This document shows, one piece after another, positions 50,982 to 62,750 of a DNA stretch of 64,000 nt; positions within the stretch are counted from its first letter, which is position 1, and every line of letters begins with the position of its first letter. Source of the DNA: Ophiosphaerella korrae (lineage: Eukaryota > Ascomycota > Dothideomycetes > Pleosporales > Phaeosphaeriaceae); assembly GCA_028456385.1 (NCBI GenBank), contig JALNQF010000012.1:466423-530422 (forward strand), read 5' to 3'. A model generated the notes under the pieces. It was not told the origin of the DNA, made no database searches, and was given only the letters and a program-made list of their open reading frames with translations. The position numbers were made by a program, and so were the translations under genes.

Positions 50982-51411
50982 TATTACGATAGTAATAAGA
51001 GAAATATAGATAGAACTAATTAGCCCTATAACTAAAGGATTAAGTTCCTATAAATATAAAGAATACGAACTTAATTAAGAAACTATATATAATTAGGATA
51101 CCTAGAGTAATCTATAATCTATAAACTCTTAGCGTTAATAGATTATAGATTAAGGTAATTTACAATCTATTATTCTTAGTAGTAATAGATTAATAGATTA
51201 GGATAAGTATATAGTTAGTAGCGACGCGCATTATTAAGATAGTATTAGTAATTTAATTATTAACTACAAGTAATAATATAAAGATAGTTGTAAAACATCT
51301 TCTATTATTTATAGCTTATTATAGATTATAATACAAGCTTTTGTTATTACTTTATAATCTACTAATACTCCTTTAGGCTATTAGGAAGTTAACCCTAGTA
51401 AGCCCTTAACA
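50982..51411 (+). repeat. B 3' LTR
   Basis: 430 bp, starting TATTACGATAG and ending CCCTTAACA; identical in length to 37355-37784. Confidence 0.93.
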
Positions 51412-51649
51412 CTTATATCTCGTAATAGTTATAAGCCTAGCGCTAAAAATTACTTAATAGTTCTATCCTATATACTATAGCAAGAGATTACAAGCTTAGT
51501 ATACTCTTATTCTATTCTATCTTATCTTATCTATTACTTAAACGCTTATAATATCTTATAGCAAGATTACTCTACTTAATAAAAGTACTACTCTACTTAA
51601 TAAGTACTTATAATAGCTAGTATAGTTTATACAACTCTATTACAACGCT

Positions 51650-54600
51650 CTTAAGCTAAGTATCTAGTAGCTAGTTAATCTAAAAGCTAATAACGTCCCT
51701 AATATCTACGCTAATAAACTAGTTTAACTTAAACTAAAGAGCCTAGTAATAGTAGAAGAAGTAGCTACCTATAAGCTTATAATAAAGAAATACTAGGCTA
51801 TAAAAGATACCTAGGTATCGCAAATAGTACGCCTTAGAGCTCTAAGCACCTAAGTAAACGCTATAGTTAATTTAAGTTATCTAGTAATAGCTAAAATAAC
51901 TCTACTTATAAATAACAAAGCTATATTATAAGAGCTTATCTAAACGCTAAAGAGCTTACTAGCCCTATCTAATACTAGCGCTAGTAACCTTATCTAAGCT
52001 TAATACTAAGCCTATCTATAAAAGGCTCGCTAAAAACAATAATTACTAGAGCTCTAGTATAATAAGTAGCTACGCCTATATTAGTATATAATCGCGTATA
52101 ATATTATAGAGGTAATAGGCGAGCTTATAGTATAAGATTTCCTAAAGGTATTAACGCTAAAGCTAGCTCTAGACTAAGCTTAGATAATAAGCTAATTAGT
52201 AATCTAGAGCTTAGTCCTTAGCTTAAAGGTACTTACGCTAGGGTAAATTAGTAGTATCTACTTAGCTCTATTATAGGAGTATAAGCTCTAAACTACTAAT
52301 TAAAGAGCTAGCGTATTTATAACGTTTAAAGGATCTAAGCTAAGCTTAAGCTTAAGTACTAACTTAAAATATAACTACCTATATAGCTAAGCTTACTACT
52401 AAAAGCTATAAGATTATAGATAGGTATAAGTAGCGCTTACTAGTAATCTATTTAAAATAGACGATAATAGAAAGGCGAAAATATAGGCTTATTTAGATAA
52501 GCTATACTTTATAGTAGTTAAAACCTTAGTAACTTAAAAGTAGGCTAGTCTCTTATAGGAACTAGTTAAAGCTAGCTTAGAGTTAGTTAAATTAAAGGCT
52601 CTAGTCTACCTAGGCTAGCTAAACGTAGTACTTATTAACCTAGGTATACTTATTAACTTAGGTAAACTTATTAAGCTAGTACCTAGAGCCTACTTAACAC
52701 TAGATTTTAATACTTACCTACTCTCTAAAAGTACTATACTTAATAATAGAGCTACTCTCTACTTAGTTAACTTAATAAGTTTTATAGAACTAGGCTCCTT
52801 TATAAAAGTAAAAGGTATAAGCTATATAGAGGTAAGTATATAAGTATTTTTAATACTTAGTAAAAGTACTTAAGTCTTTAAGAATACTCTAAATAGAGCT
52901 TATAGTAAGTATATAAAGAATCTTATACTTTATAAAGTAGTAGTAGTTAAAGGATTTTATATTAATATAGTATCTAAAGCTTAATTATAGTAAGCTAGAG
53001 CCTAGTATTAAGGTTTTAACGTAACTCTAAGAGTAGGAACGCTAGTAGAGAGTATTATACTAGCGACGCTAATACGTAAATATAATCTTACTTTTATTAA
53101 ATATAAGCCTATTACGTTTTATCTAACTATTATAAGTATAACTTAAGGTAATTAAGTTAATTAATAGCTTAACTTATAGTATATAATACCTAGAAGTAAC
53201 TTAAAAGAGCTCTAGTATACTAGAGCTAGTTATCTTAGACTAGAAGTACTACGAGCGCTAGTAACGAGCGCAAGAAACGTACGTATTAATAGAATAGTGC
53301 GTATTAAGTATAAGTATTACTTAATAGCTTATACTAAGTAAGTTATCTTAAGGTAGCCTAAAGAGAGAGCCTTATACTTATACTAGCGAGTAGCGTAAAA
53401 CCTATTTAATATACCTACTAGCTACTTTAAAGAAGTTTAGACTATACTACTTAAGTATAAGTATAGTAGTAAGCTCTATACCTACCTATTATAAGGTAAA
53501 ATACTCTAAAAGATAATAAAAGTATTTAAAAGCTTTATAAAGCTACTACTAACGCGCTATAAGCTCTATATATATATACTCTAGTAAGATAATAAAGTAG
53601 TAACGCTCTTATAAAGAAGTAAAACGCGCTTCTAGATTTAAGCTAAATAAGAAGAGATTATAGTTAAGAGTACTCTAGTATATATATATAAGCTAAATAG
53701 AAGAGCTAAGAGAGCTAGTTAAGAAATAATAATAAAAGTAATTAAGATAAAGATAAGTACTAACTTACTAGAAAGGCTCTAGCTAGAGATAGTAGAGGTA
53801 GCTACGTAGCTATATAATATAAGCTTAAGCTACGCTTATAATATATAAGCTCCTAATATAGTACTTAATAGCTAGTTTAGATAGTACTTTAGATACTATT
53901 AGCTTAAGTAAGTAAGAGCTACTATAGTAGACTTTTAGCTAGATTAGAGTAGAGTATATACTTATAGCTACTACGTATATCTACTTAATAAGAAGTAAGT
54001 AGCTAGGTATAATAAGAGAGGCTTTAAAATAAGCCCTTAGAGCTATATTAGATATCTAGTAAGATATAGAGTATCTAATATATATAGGATATAGGTCTTA
54101 GAATTAGATTAGGTAATTATAACGCGTAATATAATATTTAATAAGTAGCTCTTTTATAATAAGAGGAGTAAAGCTTATTAAGAGCTTTTAAAGCTAGAGA
54201 TTTAAAAACTTATTAATATATTATATAAAGATATAATACGTAACGTAGAAAAGACCTAAGATAATATATATAACTAGCTCTATAAAGTAGCTTAAATCCT
54301 AGAAAGCTACTAGTAAAGTAAGTACCTAGAGTAGAATCTAAGGAGTAGAGCTCTACGTAATACTAAAAGCTAGGCTAGCTAGCTAGCTATCTTAGTAGAA
54401 TAAGGAGTAGACCTTATATAAGTAGTAAGCTTAGCTAGTAAACTATATAGAATCTATATAGAGTAACCTAAGCTTAGTAGCTTTTAAACTCTAGAGTAAA
54501 TACTTAAACTTAGAAGAGTTTAGTATATAGGTACTAATATTAATTATAGAAATTAATATAGTAAAGTATCTAAAAGCTCTTAGGAATTATAATTAACTAG

Positions 54601-55014
54601 AGAAGCGAGCGCCTTAGAGTAGCTAATAGATAAGAGTTTAAATTAAACTACTACTTATTAAACTACTTCTCCTTAAGTAGCTATAGCTTCTATAGCTCTA
54701 AATAAAGTAAATACTATCTTTTATTAAGTAGCTATATCTTATATAGCTCTAAATAATATAGTTAGAGCTTATTAGTAGTATATATACTAGTAATAGCTAG
54801 CGCTAACGTAATTAAGCTAGAGACTCTAAAATAATAAGCTAAATAATAGCACTAAAAGCTTAAGCGCTTACTTATTATTATATAAACCTAAGTAAAGTAA
54901 ATAGAGTAGTATACTAAATAAGCTACTCTTATAAGTACTAATAGACTATAACCTAAATATAGAGCTTACTATAGTAAATACTATAATTATAGTAGCTACT
55001 TAGCTTAAGCTATA
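51650..55014 (+). pseudogene. Copia D gag, protease and integrase relics
   Basis: Plus strand. Gag-like text runs from about 51700 to 52450. A copia-type protease core follows at about 52736-52790, reading ILNNRAT then LYLVN where LDSGAT and HLVN are expected. A GAG-pre-integrase and integrase region follows to about 54300. Stops are frequent and of the RIP type. The coding sequence is broken at 55014 by element E and resumes at 62751. Confidence 0.6.
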
Positions 55015-55445
55015 TGTTACGGGCTTACTAGGGTTAACTTCCTAATAGCCTAGATAAGTATTAGTAGATTATAAGGTAATAACAAAAGCTTATATTATAA
55101 TCTATAATAGGCTATAAATAATAGAAGATATTTTGCAACTATCTTTATATTATCGCTTGTAGTTAATAATTAAATTACTAATACTATCTTAATAATGCGT
55201 ATTACTACTAACTATATACTTATCCTAATCTATTAATCTATTACTACTAAGAATAATAGATTATAGATTACTTTAATCTATAATCTATTAACGCTAAGAG
55301 TCTATAGATTATAGATTACTTTTAGGTATCTTAATTATATATAGTTTCTTAATTAAGTTTATATTCTTTATATTTATAAGAACTTAATCTTTTAGTTATA
55401 GAGCTAATTAGTTCTATCTATATTTCTCTTATTACTATCGTAATA
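55015..55445 (-). repeat. E LTR 1 (older copy)
   Basis: 431 bp starting TGTTACGGGCTTAC on the plus strand and ending GTAATA. Its outer side carries the CTATA duplication. Confidence 0.9.
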
Positions 55446-55716
55446 CTATCTCCTCTTTTAGGTAAGTCTTTATTTATCTATCTTAGAGCTAAGGTTATTA
55501 GCTTACTCTTTTTATTAATTTCTAGCTCCTTATTACTCTCTATAGTTACTTCTTCTATATATTATTAATATCTTCTTACTAATTATATATTACGCAATAG
55601 TATTAAAATATTTTCTTATTCTTATTATACCTCCTCTAAGTTAAATCCTAAGTACTCTCTTTATATAGTTTCTACAAATAATAGTAAAGCTTATAAGGTG
55701 TATATTTGTATAAACG
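55446..55716 (-). repeat. Leftover internal fragment of the older E copy
   Basis: 271 bp equal in content to 56147-56420, the region between pol and 3' LTR. It contains the start of the antisense frame, cut off at TATAAACG by the second copy's LTR. Confidence 0.85.
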
Positions 55717-56146
55717 TATTACTAGCTTACTAGAGTTAACTTCCTAATAGCCTAAAGAAGTATTAGTAGATTATAAAGTAATAATAAAAGCTTGTATTAT
55801 AATCTATAATAGGCTATAAATAATAGAAGATGTTTTATAACTATCTTTATATTATTACTTGTAGTTAATAATTAAATTACTAATACTATCTTAATAATAC
55901 GCATTGCTACTAACTATATACTTATCTTAATCTATTAATCTATTACTACTAAGAATAATAGATTGTAGATTACCTTAATCTATAATCTATTAACGCTAAG
56001 AGTTTATAAATTATAGATTACTCTAGGTATTTTAATTATATATAGTTTCCTAATTAAGTTTATATTCTTTATATTTATAAGAACTTAATCCTTTAGTTAT
56101 AAGGCTAATTAGTTCTATCTATATTTCTCTTGTTACTATTGTAATA
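55717..56146 (-). repeat. E LTR 2 (left LTR of the younger copy)
   Basis: 430 bp starting TATTACTAGCTTAC and ending GTAATA. The five bases before it are AAACG, the expected target duplication. Its partner would have been lost in the recombination. Confidence 0.9.
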
Positions 56147-56307
56147 CTATCTCCTTTTCTAAGTAGGTCTTTATTTATCTATCCTAGAGCTAAGGTTATT
56201 AACTTACTCTCTTTATTAATTTCTAGTTCCTTATTACTCTCTATAGTTACTTCTTCTATACGTTATTAATATCTTTTTACTAATTACGTATTATATAATA
56301 GTATTAA

Positions 56308-56850
56308 AATATTTCTTTATTTTTATTATACTTCTTCTAAGTTAAATCCTAAGTACTCTTTTTATATAGTTTTTAAAAATAATAGTAGAGCTTATAAGGT
56401 ATATATTTATATAAATATTTATAGTTCTTATAACGTATCTAGTATCTCTCTTATAGAGTATATATTTATTATACTTATTCTTATATCTAGGCTTAATAAT
56501 AATAGAGAGAGCTATTAACTAAGCTTAAGAGAAATTACTATCTTAAATTGTAGAAGCTAAAGCTAAGTATAAGTAGATCTAGGAGCTTACGTAGAGTAAG
56601 CTAGTAGAGAATTAAGCTTATCTCTCTTGTCTTTATAAGATAAAGGCGCTAAATAATAAGAAATTAGCTATATAGTTAGTAGCTCTAGAAGCTAAGCTAG
56701 ACTTAGATAAAGTATTTAGTATTGCTATAGTAAGTCCTACGTTAGGCGCTCCTATTACCTCTCTATCTAGTAATAGTAATATTAGTTCTTTTAGTTTACT
56801 ACTAGGCGTTCTAGAGGGTTTTAACTTTAGAAGTCTTCTAGTTTCTTAAA
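56308..56850 (+). pseudogene. Antisense frame in E
   Basis: Plus strand, opposite to E gag-pol. It is open for about 69 codons from about 56308 (IFLYFYYTSSKLNPK, NNSRAYKVYIYINIYSS) to the stop after NNRESY at about 56517. It is followed in another frame by EAKAKYK, YKIKALNNKKLA and EAKLDLDKVF up to about 56850. It matches the B and C copies closely. The initiator ATG is mutated to ATA. Confidence 0.42.
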
Positions 56851-56859
56851 GTAGTTAAG

Positions 56860-59800
56860 ATTATCTTCTAGTTTCTATATTTCTTCCTATAGTTATCTTT
56901 TTTTATCTATACTTATCTATTTTACTAGATAGTAGTTCCTACTATTATAGAACTAGTATACTAGGATTTCTTTAACTTCCTATTTTTTTTATTCTCTATA
57001 CGTATCTACTTTATACACTAGTAGTTCTATATTTTATAGTACTATCTTAAGTAGTACTACGTAGAAGGTTAGGTATATCTTTTTTTTATTTAGTAGCTTT
57101 AGTTTAAATATAACTAGCGTAACTTCTTTCTTAATTTTATATAGTCTTATCTTAATATAGTCTAATTTTAAGCTTAGTTTCTTACTCTTAATATTTTTCT
57201 ATACTAACTATACTTTTTCTCTCTTTCTAAATTAGAGTTCTTCTTTATATTTCTTATTATAGTACTTTACTATTTAATTATATAGAAATTCTACATCCTA
57301 TCTTAATTACTTATATATATTTTTAAGTCTATTAACAAAGTTTTCTCTTCTTAAGGACTAAGATATCTCTAGTCTTAGTATTCTATATACACTAGAGTTA
57401 AATCTATAGTTTATAAAGAAAGGTAATACTTCTATTATCTTATTCTTTACGCTATTATATTCTAATTATACTATAAGTAGTAACTATACCTAATTATTCT
57501 AGTTATAGTTAAGGTAGTATCTTAGATACTATTCTACTATTTAGTTTATTCTTTCTAATTATCTATTTGTTTGTAAGTAGTATATAGTAGATATTACGTA
57601 TTTAATTCCTAATTATACTATTATCGTTCTCTATAGTTTTAATATAAATCTTACGTCTCTATCTATAATAATCTTGTCTAGTAGTCTATATTAGCTAATT
57701 ATAGTTCCTAGAACCTAGTATACTATAACTTCTATTCTACTTTTCTCTTTATATAGTCTAAAGTATAAGTACTTTATAAGTTTATCTACTATTATTAGGA
57801 TTCTATTATACTTAACTCCTAATATTAAGTCTTTTAACTTAAGTAGTTTTATAATAAAATCTATTATAATAACTCTCTATAGTTATTCTAGTACTTCTAC
57901 TAGTTATAGCTTCTTATATAGTACGTACTTACTATACTTATTCTTTTAGTATTCTATATAATCTTATAGTACTTCTATTACTAGTTATCTTACTCTTAGG
58001 ATATAGTAATCTCTTAGTAGTCTATCTAGTATTTTGTTAATTCCTTAATATCTATATACTAGTAGTTTATAGAACTATTATATAAATTCTCTTTATATTT
58101 TTCCTAGAATATACGTTCTTCTATAGGCTTTTATAAGACTTTCTTTAATCTTAAGTTTTTTTATCTCTTTAGGAGCTTTTCTTATTTCTTTCTAAATCTA
58201 TTTATTTAGCTTACTACTCTTTCTTTTAAGTGTTATAGCTATTTTAGGTGTATTTAGAACTAAATATCCTTCTTTATTTTTAACTAGAACTATACTAGTA
58301 GCGCTTACTTCTTTCTATAAGTCTAGTCTTCTACTAAGGGCGTCTATAAATTAGTTATCTTTCCCTTTTATATATATAATTTCTATATTAAATATTAATA
58401 GGAATTCTTACTATCTTATATATTATTATATTAGTTCTTTATTTAGTATAAATCTTATAAGATTCTTATAGTCTATATAAACCTTTATTTAGTATTTTAC
58501 TCTTTATAAGTATACTCTCTATTATTTAAATACTTTATAGATTACTAGTATCTCTTTATTATAAATTAGATAGTTAAGCTCTACTAGCTTTATTTTCTTA
58601 AAAAAGTATTTAACTAAATACTCTTTCTTAGTCTTTAGGTCTTCTTGTATTAGTGCTATTCTATAGACTAAATTAGATACGTCTATTTTTACTATTACTA
58701 GTAGGTCTAGGTTATATATTCTAATAACTAGGTTTTCTATAAACTTCTTTTTAATCTTCTTAAATACTTTATTATATTCCTTTATCTATTTAAATAGTGT
58801 ATCCTTTTTTATAAGCTTTGTTATTAGTTCTATATCTTTAGACTATCTTACTATTAACTTTTTGTAAAAGTTAGCTAAGCTATAAAATTATTATACTTCC
58901 TTTAGGTTCTTTAGTATTAGCTATTTGTTAATTAATCTAATTTTTTCTAGATTAATCTTAATTTTTCCTAGTTCGATAATAAATCTAAAGAAGTCTATTT
59001 CCTTTATATAGAATTTATATTTTCTTATTTTAAAGAATAGTTTACTTTCTACTAGTTTTTCTAGTACTTTGTATATATACTATATGTATTCTTCTTCTAT
59101 TTCTAAAAATATAAGGATATTATCTAGGTATATAAATATAAATATATCTAAGTACTCTCTTAGTACTATATTTATTCTTTCTTAGAAGGCTGCTAGTGCG
59201 TTTATTAAGCTAAAAGGTATAACTAGGTATTTATATAGTCTATATTATGTTCTAAACGCTATTTTCTATTTATTACTTTTCTTAATTCTAATCTAATAGT
59301 AGGCGTTCTAGATATCTAGTTTTGTAAAGATTCTTACTTTTTATAGTCTATCTTGTATTACGTCTATTTATAGTAAGAGATATTAGTTCTTATTTATAAT
59401 TATGTTAGTTTTTCTAAAGTCTACGTAAAGTCTTTTATTACTTATTCTTTTTTTATCTATAAATATAAGTCTATATACTACTAAGAACTTAGATTCTTAT
59501 ATCTATCTTTTCTTTAGTACGTTTTTAATAAACGTTTGTTTAATCTTAGATTCTTTTTCTATTTTTCTATAAACTAGGCTCTATCTTACGTTCTTATCTT
59601 CTTTTAGATCTATCGCTAAATCCTATAGTTAATATTCTAGGAGGTAATCTTTAGGTTCTATAAGCTATTTTTCCTATTTCTTATATTCTTCTAGGAATTC
59701 TCCTTTATATATAGCTATATTAGCTTTTAATATTTCTTTCTTAAAGTAGCTAATTTTCTCTATTCTCTAATTAATTCTTAGGTTAGTTATTTATAACTAT

Positions 59801-62250
59801 AGTATTCCTAGTATTATATCTTATTTATTATTAATTATTGTTATATCTATAACTATATTCTTAATTATTATCTCTTCTAGTTCTAGTGTAGAGAGTGTTG
59901 TCTTAAACCTTATAGGTTCCTAGAATAGTTTTCTTTTAATTATACTTAGTTGTTAAGAGTACTTCTTTATAGTATAAGTTATTCTTTAGTTTTCTATAAA
60001 CTTTTTTAATATAAAGTTATTTATAGCTCTACTATTAATTATTAATTATACTTTCTTTTTTTAATAAGTACTTATCTTTGTAATATATAGGCCTCTTATA
60101 CCTTCTAGTTTTTCTTACTTTAGTATTTTTATAAATTATCTATCTTCTTAGAGCTATAGCCTTATTTTAAGTTTATATTCTTTATATTTTAGATATTTAT
60201 TGTACTTATATTTGTACTATAGTCTTCCTTAGACGTATTTCTTAGGTAGTTTTAGTCTAAGCCTTATTATTACGTAACTTTCTTTAGGTATTATTTCTTA
60301 TCCTTAGATATCTTCTACTAGAATTACTCTTATATAGTTATAGCCTCTTCTTCTTATAGGCTATACTTTATTATTTACTTTAGAGTTTCTATATATTATA
60401 TAATTTGCCTCTAAGTATAATATCTATAATACTTTAAAATATACTAGATATTTTAGGTTTATTATTTTATTATCTCCTTCCTAGTAATTATCTATTCTAG
60501 GTCTTATATTTATTAAGACGTAGTATACTATTAGTACTTGTAGTATATAGGCTTTATTAATCTATTACGTTTTTCTTATAAAGTACTACTATTCTCTTTA
60601 TATAGGTATCCTTCCTACTATAACTATATATTACTTTATCTATTCTTAAAATAGTATAAACTTTATTTCTTTAGGATTACGTTCTTTCTAGTCTTTGTAC
60701 GCTTCCTCTATACTTATAACTAGTAAGTATTTCTAAATAAATTTCTATTCTTTATTTTATTCCTCTATATCTATTATTGTATAGCTATTATAGCTATATA
60801 TATCTAGCTAGGTGTACTCTATACCTCTTATACTAACTTATCTTTTACTTTTTTATAGTCTTTTAGAGGAAGCTATAGTAGTCTCTTTATCTAGTACTAG
60901 TCCTTTAGCCTAGATTAATAAGGTCTAAGGCTCTTCTCTTTCTAAGTCTTCTATTAGTAAGTCTATTATATACGCTATTTCTTCTAGCTATACTTTTGTT
61001 CTTTCTTTTATTACTACTACTCTATTTCTTTATTATAGAAAGTATCTTACTCTTTATTTACTAGAAAGATATATATAGTAGTTGTCTTTATAATAAAAGG
61101 TCTAATAGAGTATTACGTATTATATTTTTTTACTCCTAGCTACCTTTTCTTAAAGTTTAGCCTATACTTATAGTATTTCTTTCTTTTTCTTTATTGTTTT
61201 TAACTAAGTTTCCTTATCTTTTTTATAGTCTTTACTTTTATAGTCTTTTATATAGTATCTTAGTTTCTTATATTTATAATATACTATATCCTTTTTTTTC
61301 TTTAATTAGTAGTCTTTTGCGTAGTAGCCTTTCTTACTATAGTTAAAATATATAAAGTCTTTATTCTTCTTTTTCCTTCTATCCTTATTTACGTTAAAGA
61401 TTATAAGGTCTCTAGTGTCCTAGTTTCTAGTTTAGCTACTATACTTATTCTTTTTCTATTATTAAAGGTTGTTATTAATTTAGATTACCTATTATTTTAG
61501 AGCTTCTAGTATCCTAGGTTTCTCTATATATATTATTTTATATTAAATTTTTACGTTTAGTCTTTGTTTAAATTGTAATATAAGGGCTAATTTATTCTAT
61601 TCTATATTTTAGCTTAGTTATTTAAATTATAATATATATTTTAGGACACTTTTGTTTTGTATAAGCCTTTTAAGTTTCTCTTTAGCTTGTTAGGTAATAT
61701 CTATATCTCTAAATACTACTCTTATTTATTTAGTAAAGTATTTATAGCTTCTAAAAATAGCTCTAGTTTTATCTTTTTAGGTTATTAGAGAATACGTTGT
61801 GTAGTCTATCTAGTAGAGCTCGTACTATCTTATTACGTCCTCTTTAAGGTGTAGTCTAATATATATTACCTTCTTTTCTTTTATATTAAAGTGTAGTACT
61901 TATACGTTTATCTAGAGTTGTACTAACACTATAAAGGGTCTTAATTTTTCCTTTATTCTATTAAACTTTTTAAGAATAAGTATCTTAGGTAGTTTCTTTA
62001 TTATACTTATTTCTAGTTGTTAAGTAATTAGCTCTATCTAGTTCTAGCCTTTAATAATAGCTTTAATTTATACTTTGTTCTATTTTAAGTAGTTTTATAG
62101 TTCCTTATTCTACGTTTCTAGTACTTTAATTACTATCTTTATATCTTCTTTATTATTAATTAGTTTATTTATATAGTCCTTAATTATCTCCTATATAGTA
62201 CTATCTAACTTATAACTACTCTTAGAGGCTTTACTTGTTAAACTTTCTAC
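56860..62250 (-). pseudogene. E gag-pol with chromodomain, RIP-inactivated
   Basis: Minus strand, right to left. Gag with zinc-knuckle relics lies at about 62250-61200 (knuckles near 61230-61360). Protease follows near 59950-60050, reverse transcriptase with a YLDN box at about 59114-59131, RNase H near 58350-58550, integrase at about 58200-57150, and a chromodomain relic near 56985-56885. It has many stops. The arrangement is identical to B. Confidence 0.78.
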
Positions 62251-62314
62251 TATCGTATTAGCTAGACTATACGCTACTTACGCTTCGCTTCTCGTAATAA
62301 CTAAATTAGTAAGG

Positions 62315-62745
62315 TGTTATAGGCTTACTAGAGTTAACTTCCTAATAGCTTAGATAAGTATTAGTAGATTATAAAGTAATAACAAAAGCTTATATTATAA
62401 TCTATAATAGGCTATAAATAATAGAAGATATTTTATAACTATCTTTATATTATTACTCGTAATTAATAATTAAATTACTAATACTATCTTAATAATGCGT
62501 ATTACTACTAACTATATACTTATCCTAATCTATTAATCTATTACTACTAAGAACAATAGATTATAGATTACCTTAATCTATAATCTATTAACGCTAAGAG
62601 TCTATAGATTATAGATTACTTTTAGGTATCTTAATTATATATAGTTTCTTAATTAAGTTTATATTCTTTATATTTATAAGAACTTAATCCTTTAGTTGTA
62701 AGGCTAATTAGTTCTATCTATATTTCTCTTATTACTATCGTAATA
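62315..62745 (-). repeat. E LTR 3 (right LTR, probably recombinant)
   Basis: 431 bp starting TGTTATAGGCTTAC and ending GTAATA, followed by CTATA. Under the proposed history it is a hybrid of the right LTRs of the older and younger copies. Confidence 0.9.
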
Positions 62746-62750
62746 CTATA

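Larger units (their letters stand above)
37355..51411 (+). mobile_element. Gypsy chromovirus B, complete, TSD CTTAT
   Basis: Plus-strand element with two 430-bp LTRs (37355-37784 and 50982-51411). It is flanked by perfect CTTAT duplications (37350-37354 and 51412-51416). It spans 14,057 bp because it contains element C; without C and its duplicated target it is 7,024 bp. It is inserted near the 5' end of copia D and belongs to the same family as E. Confidence 0.95.
55015..62745 (-). mobile_element. Gypsy chromovirus E, three-LTR structure, TSD CTATA
   Basis: 7,731 bp flanked by perfect CTATA duplications (55010-55014 and 62746-62750). It has three LTRs in the same orientation: 55015-55445, 55717-56146 and 62315-62745. 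Between the first two lies only 271 bp of the 3' internal region (55446-55716). Between the last two lies a full internal region. This is best explained by a second copy (left end 55717) inserting into an older copy, followed by LTR-LTR recombination that removed the rest of the older copy. The family is the same as B. Confidence 0.9.

Noticed and set aside
55446..55716. Independent small element between two LTRs
   Set aside because: The sequence equals the 3' internal region of the neighbouring full copy, so it is a remnant of the older copy, not a separate element.
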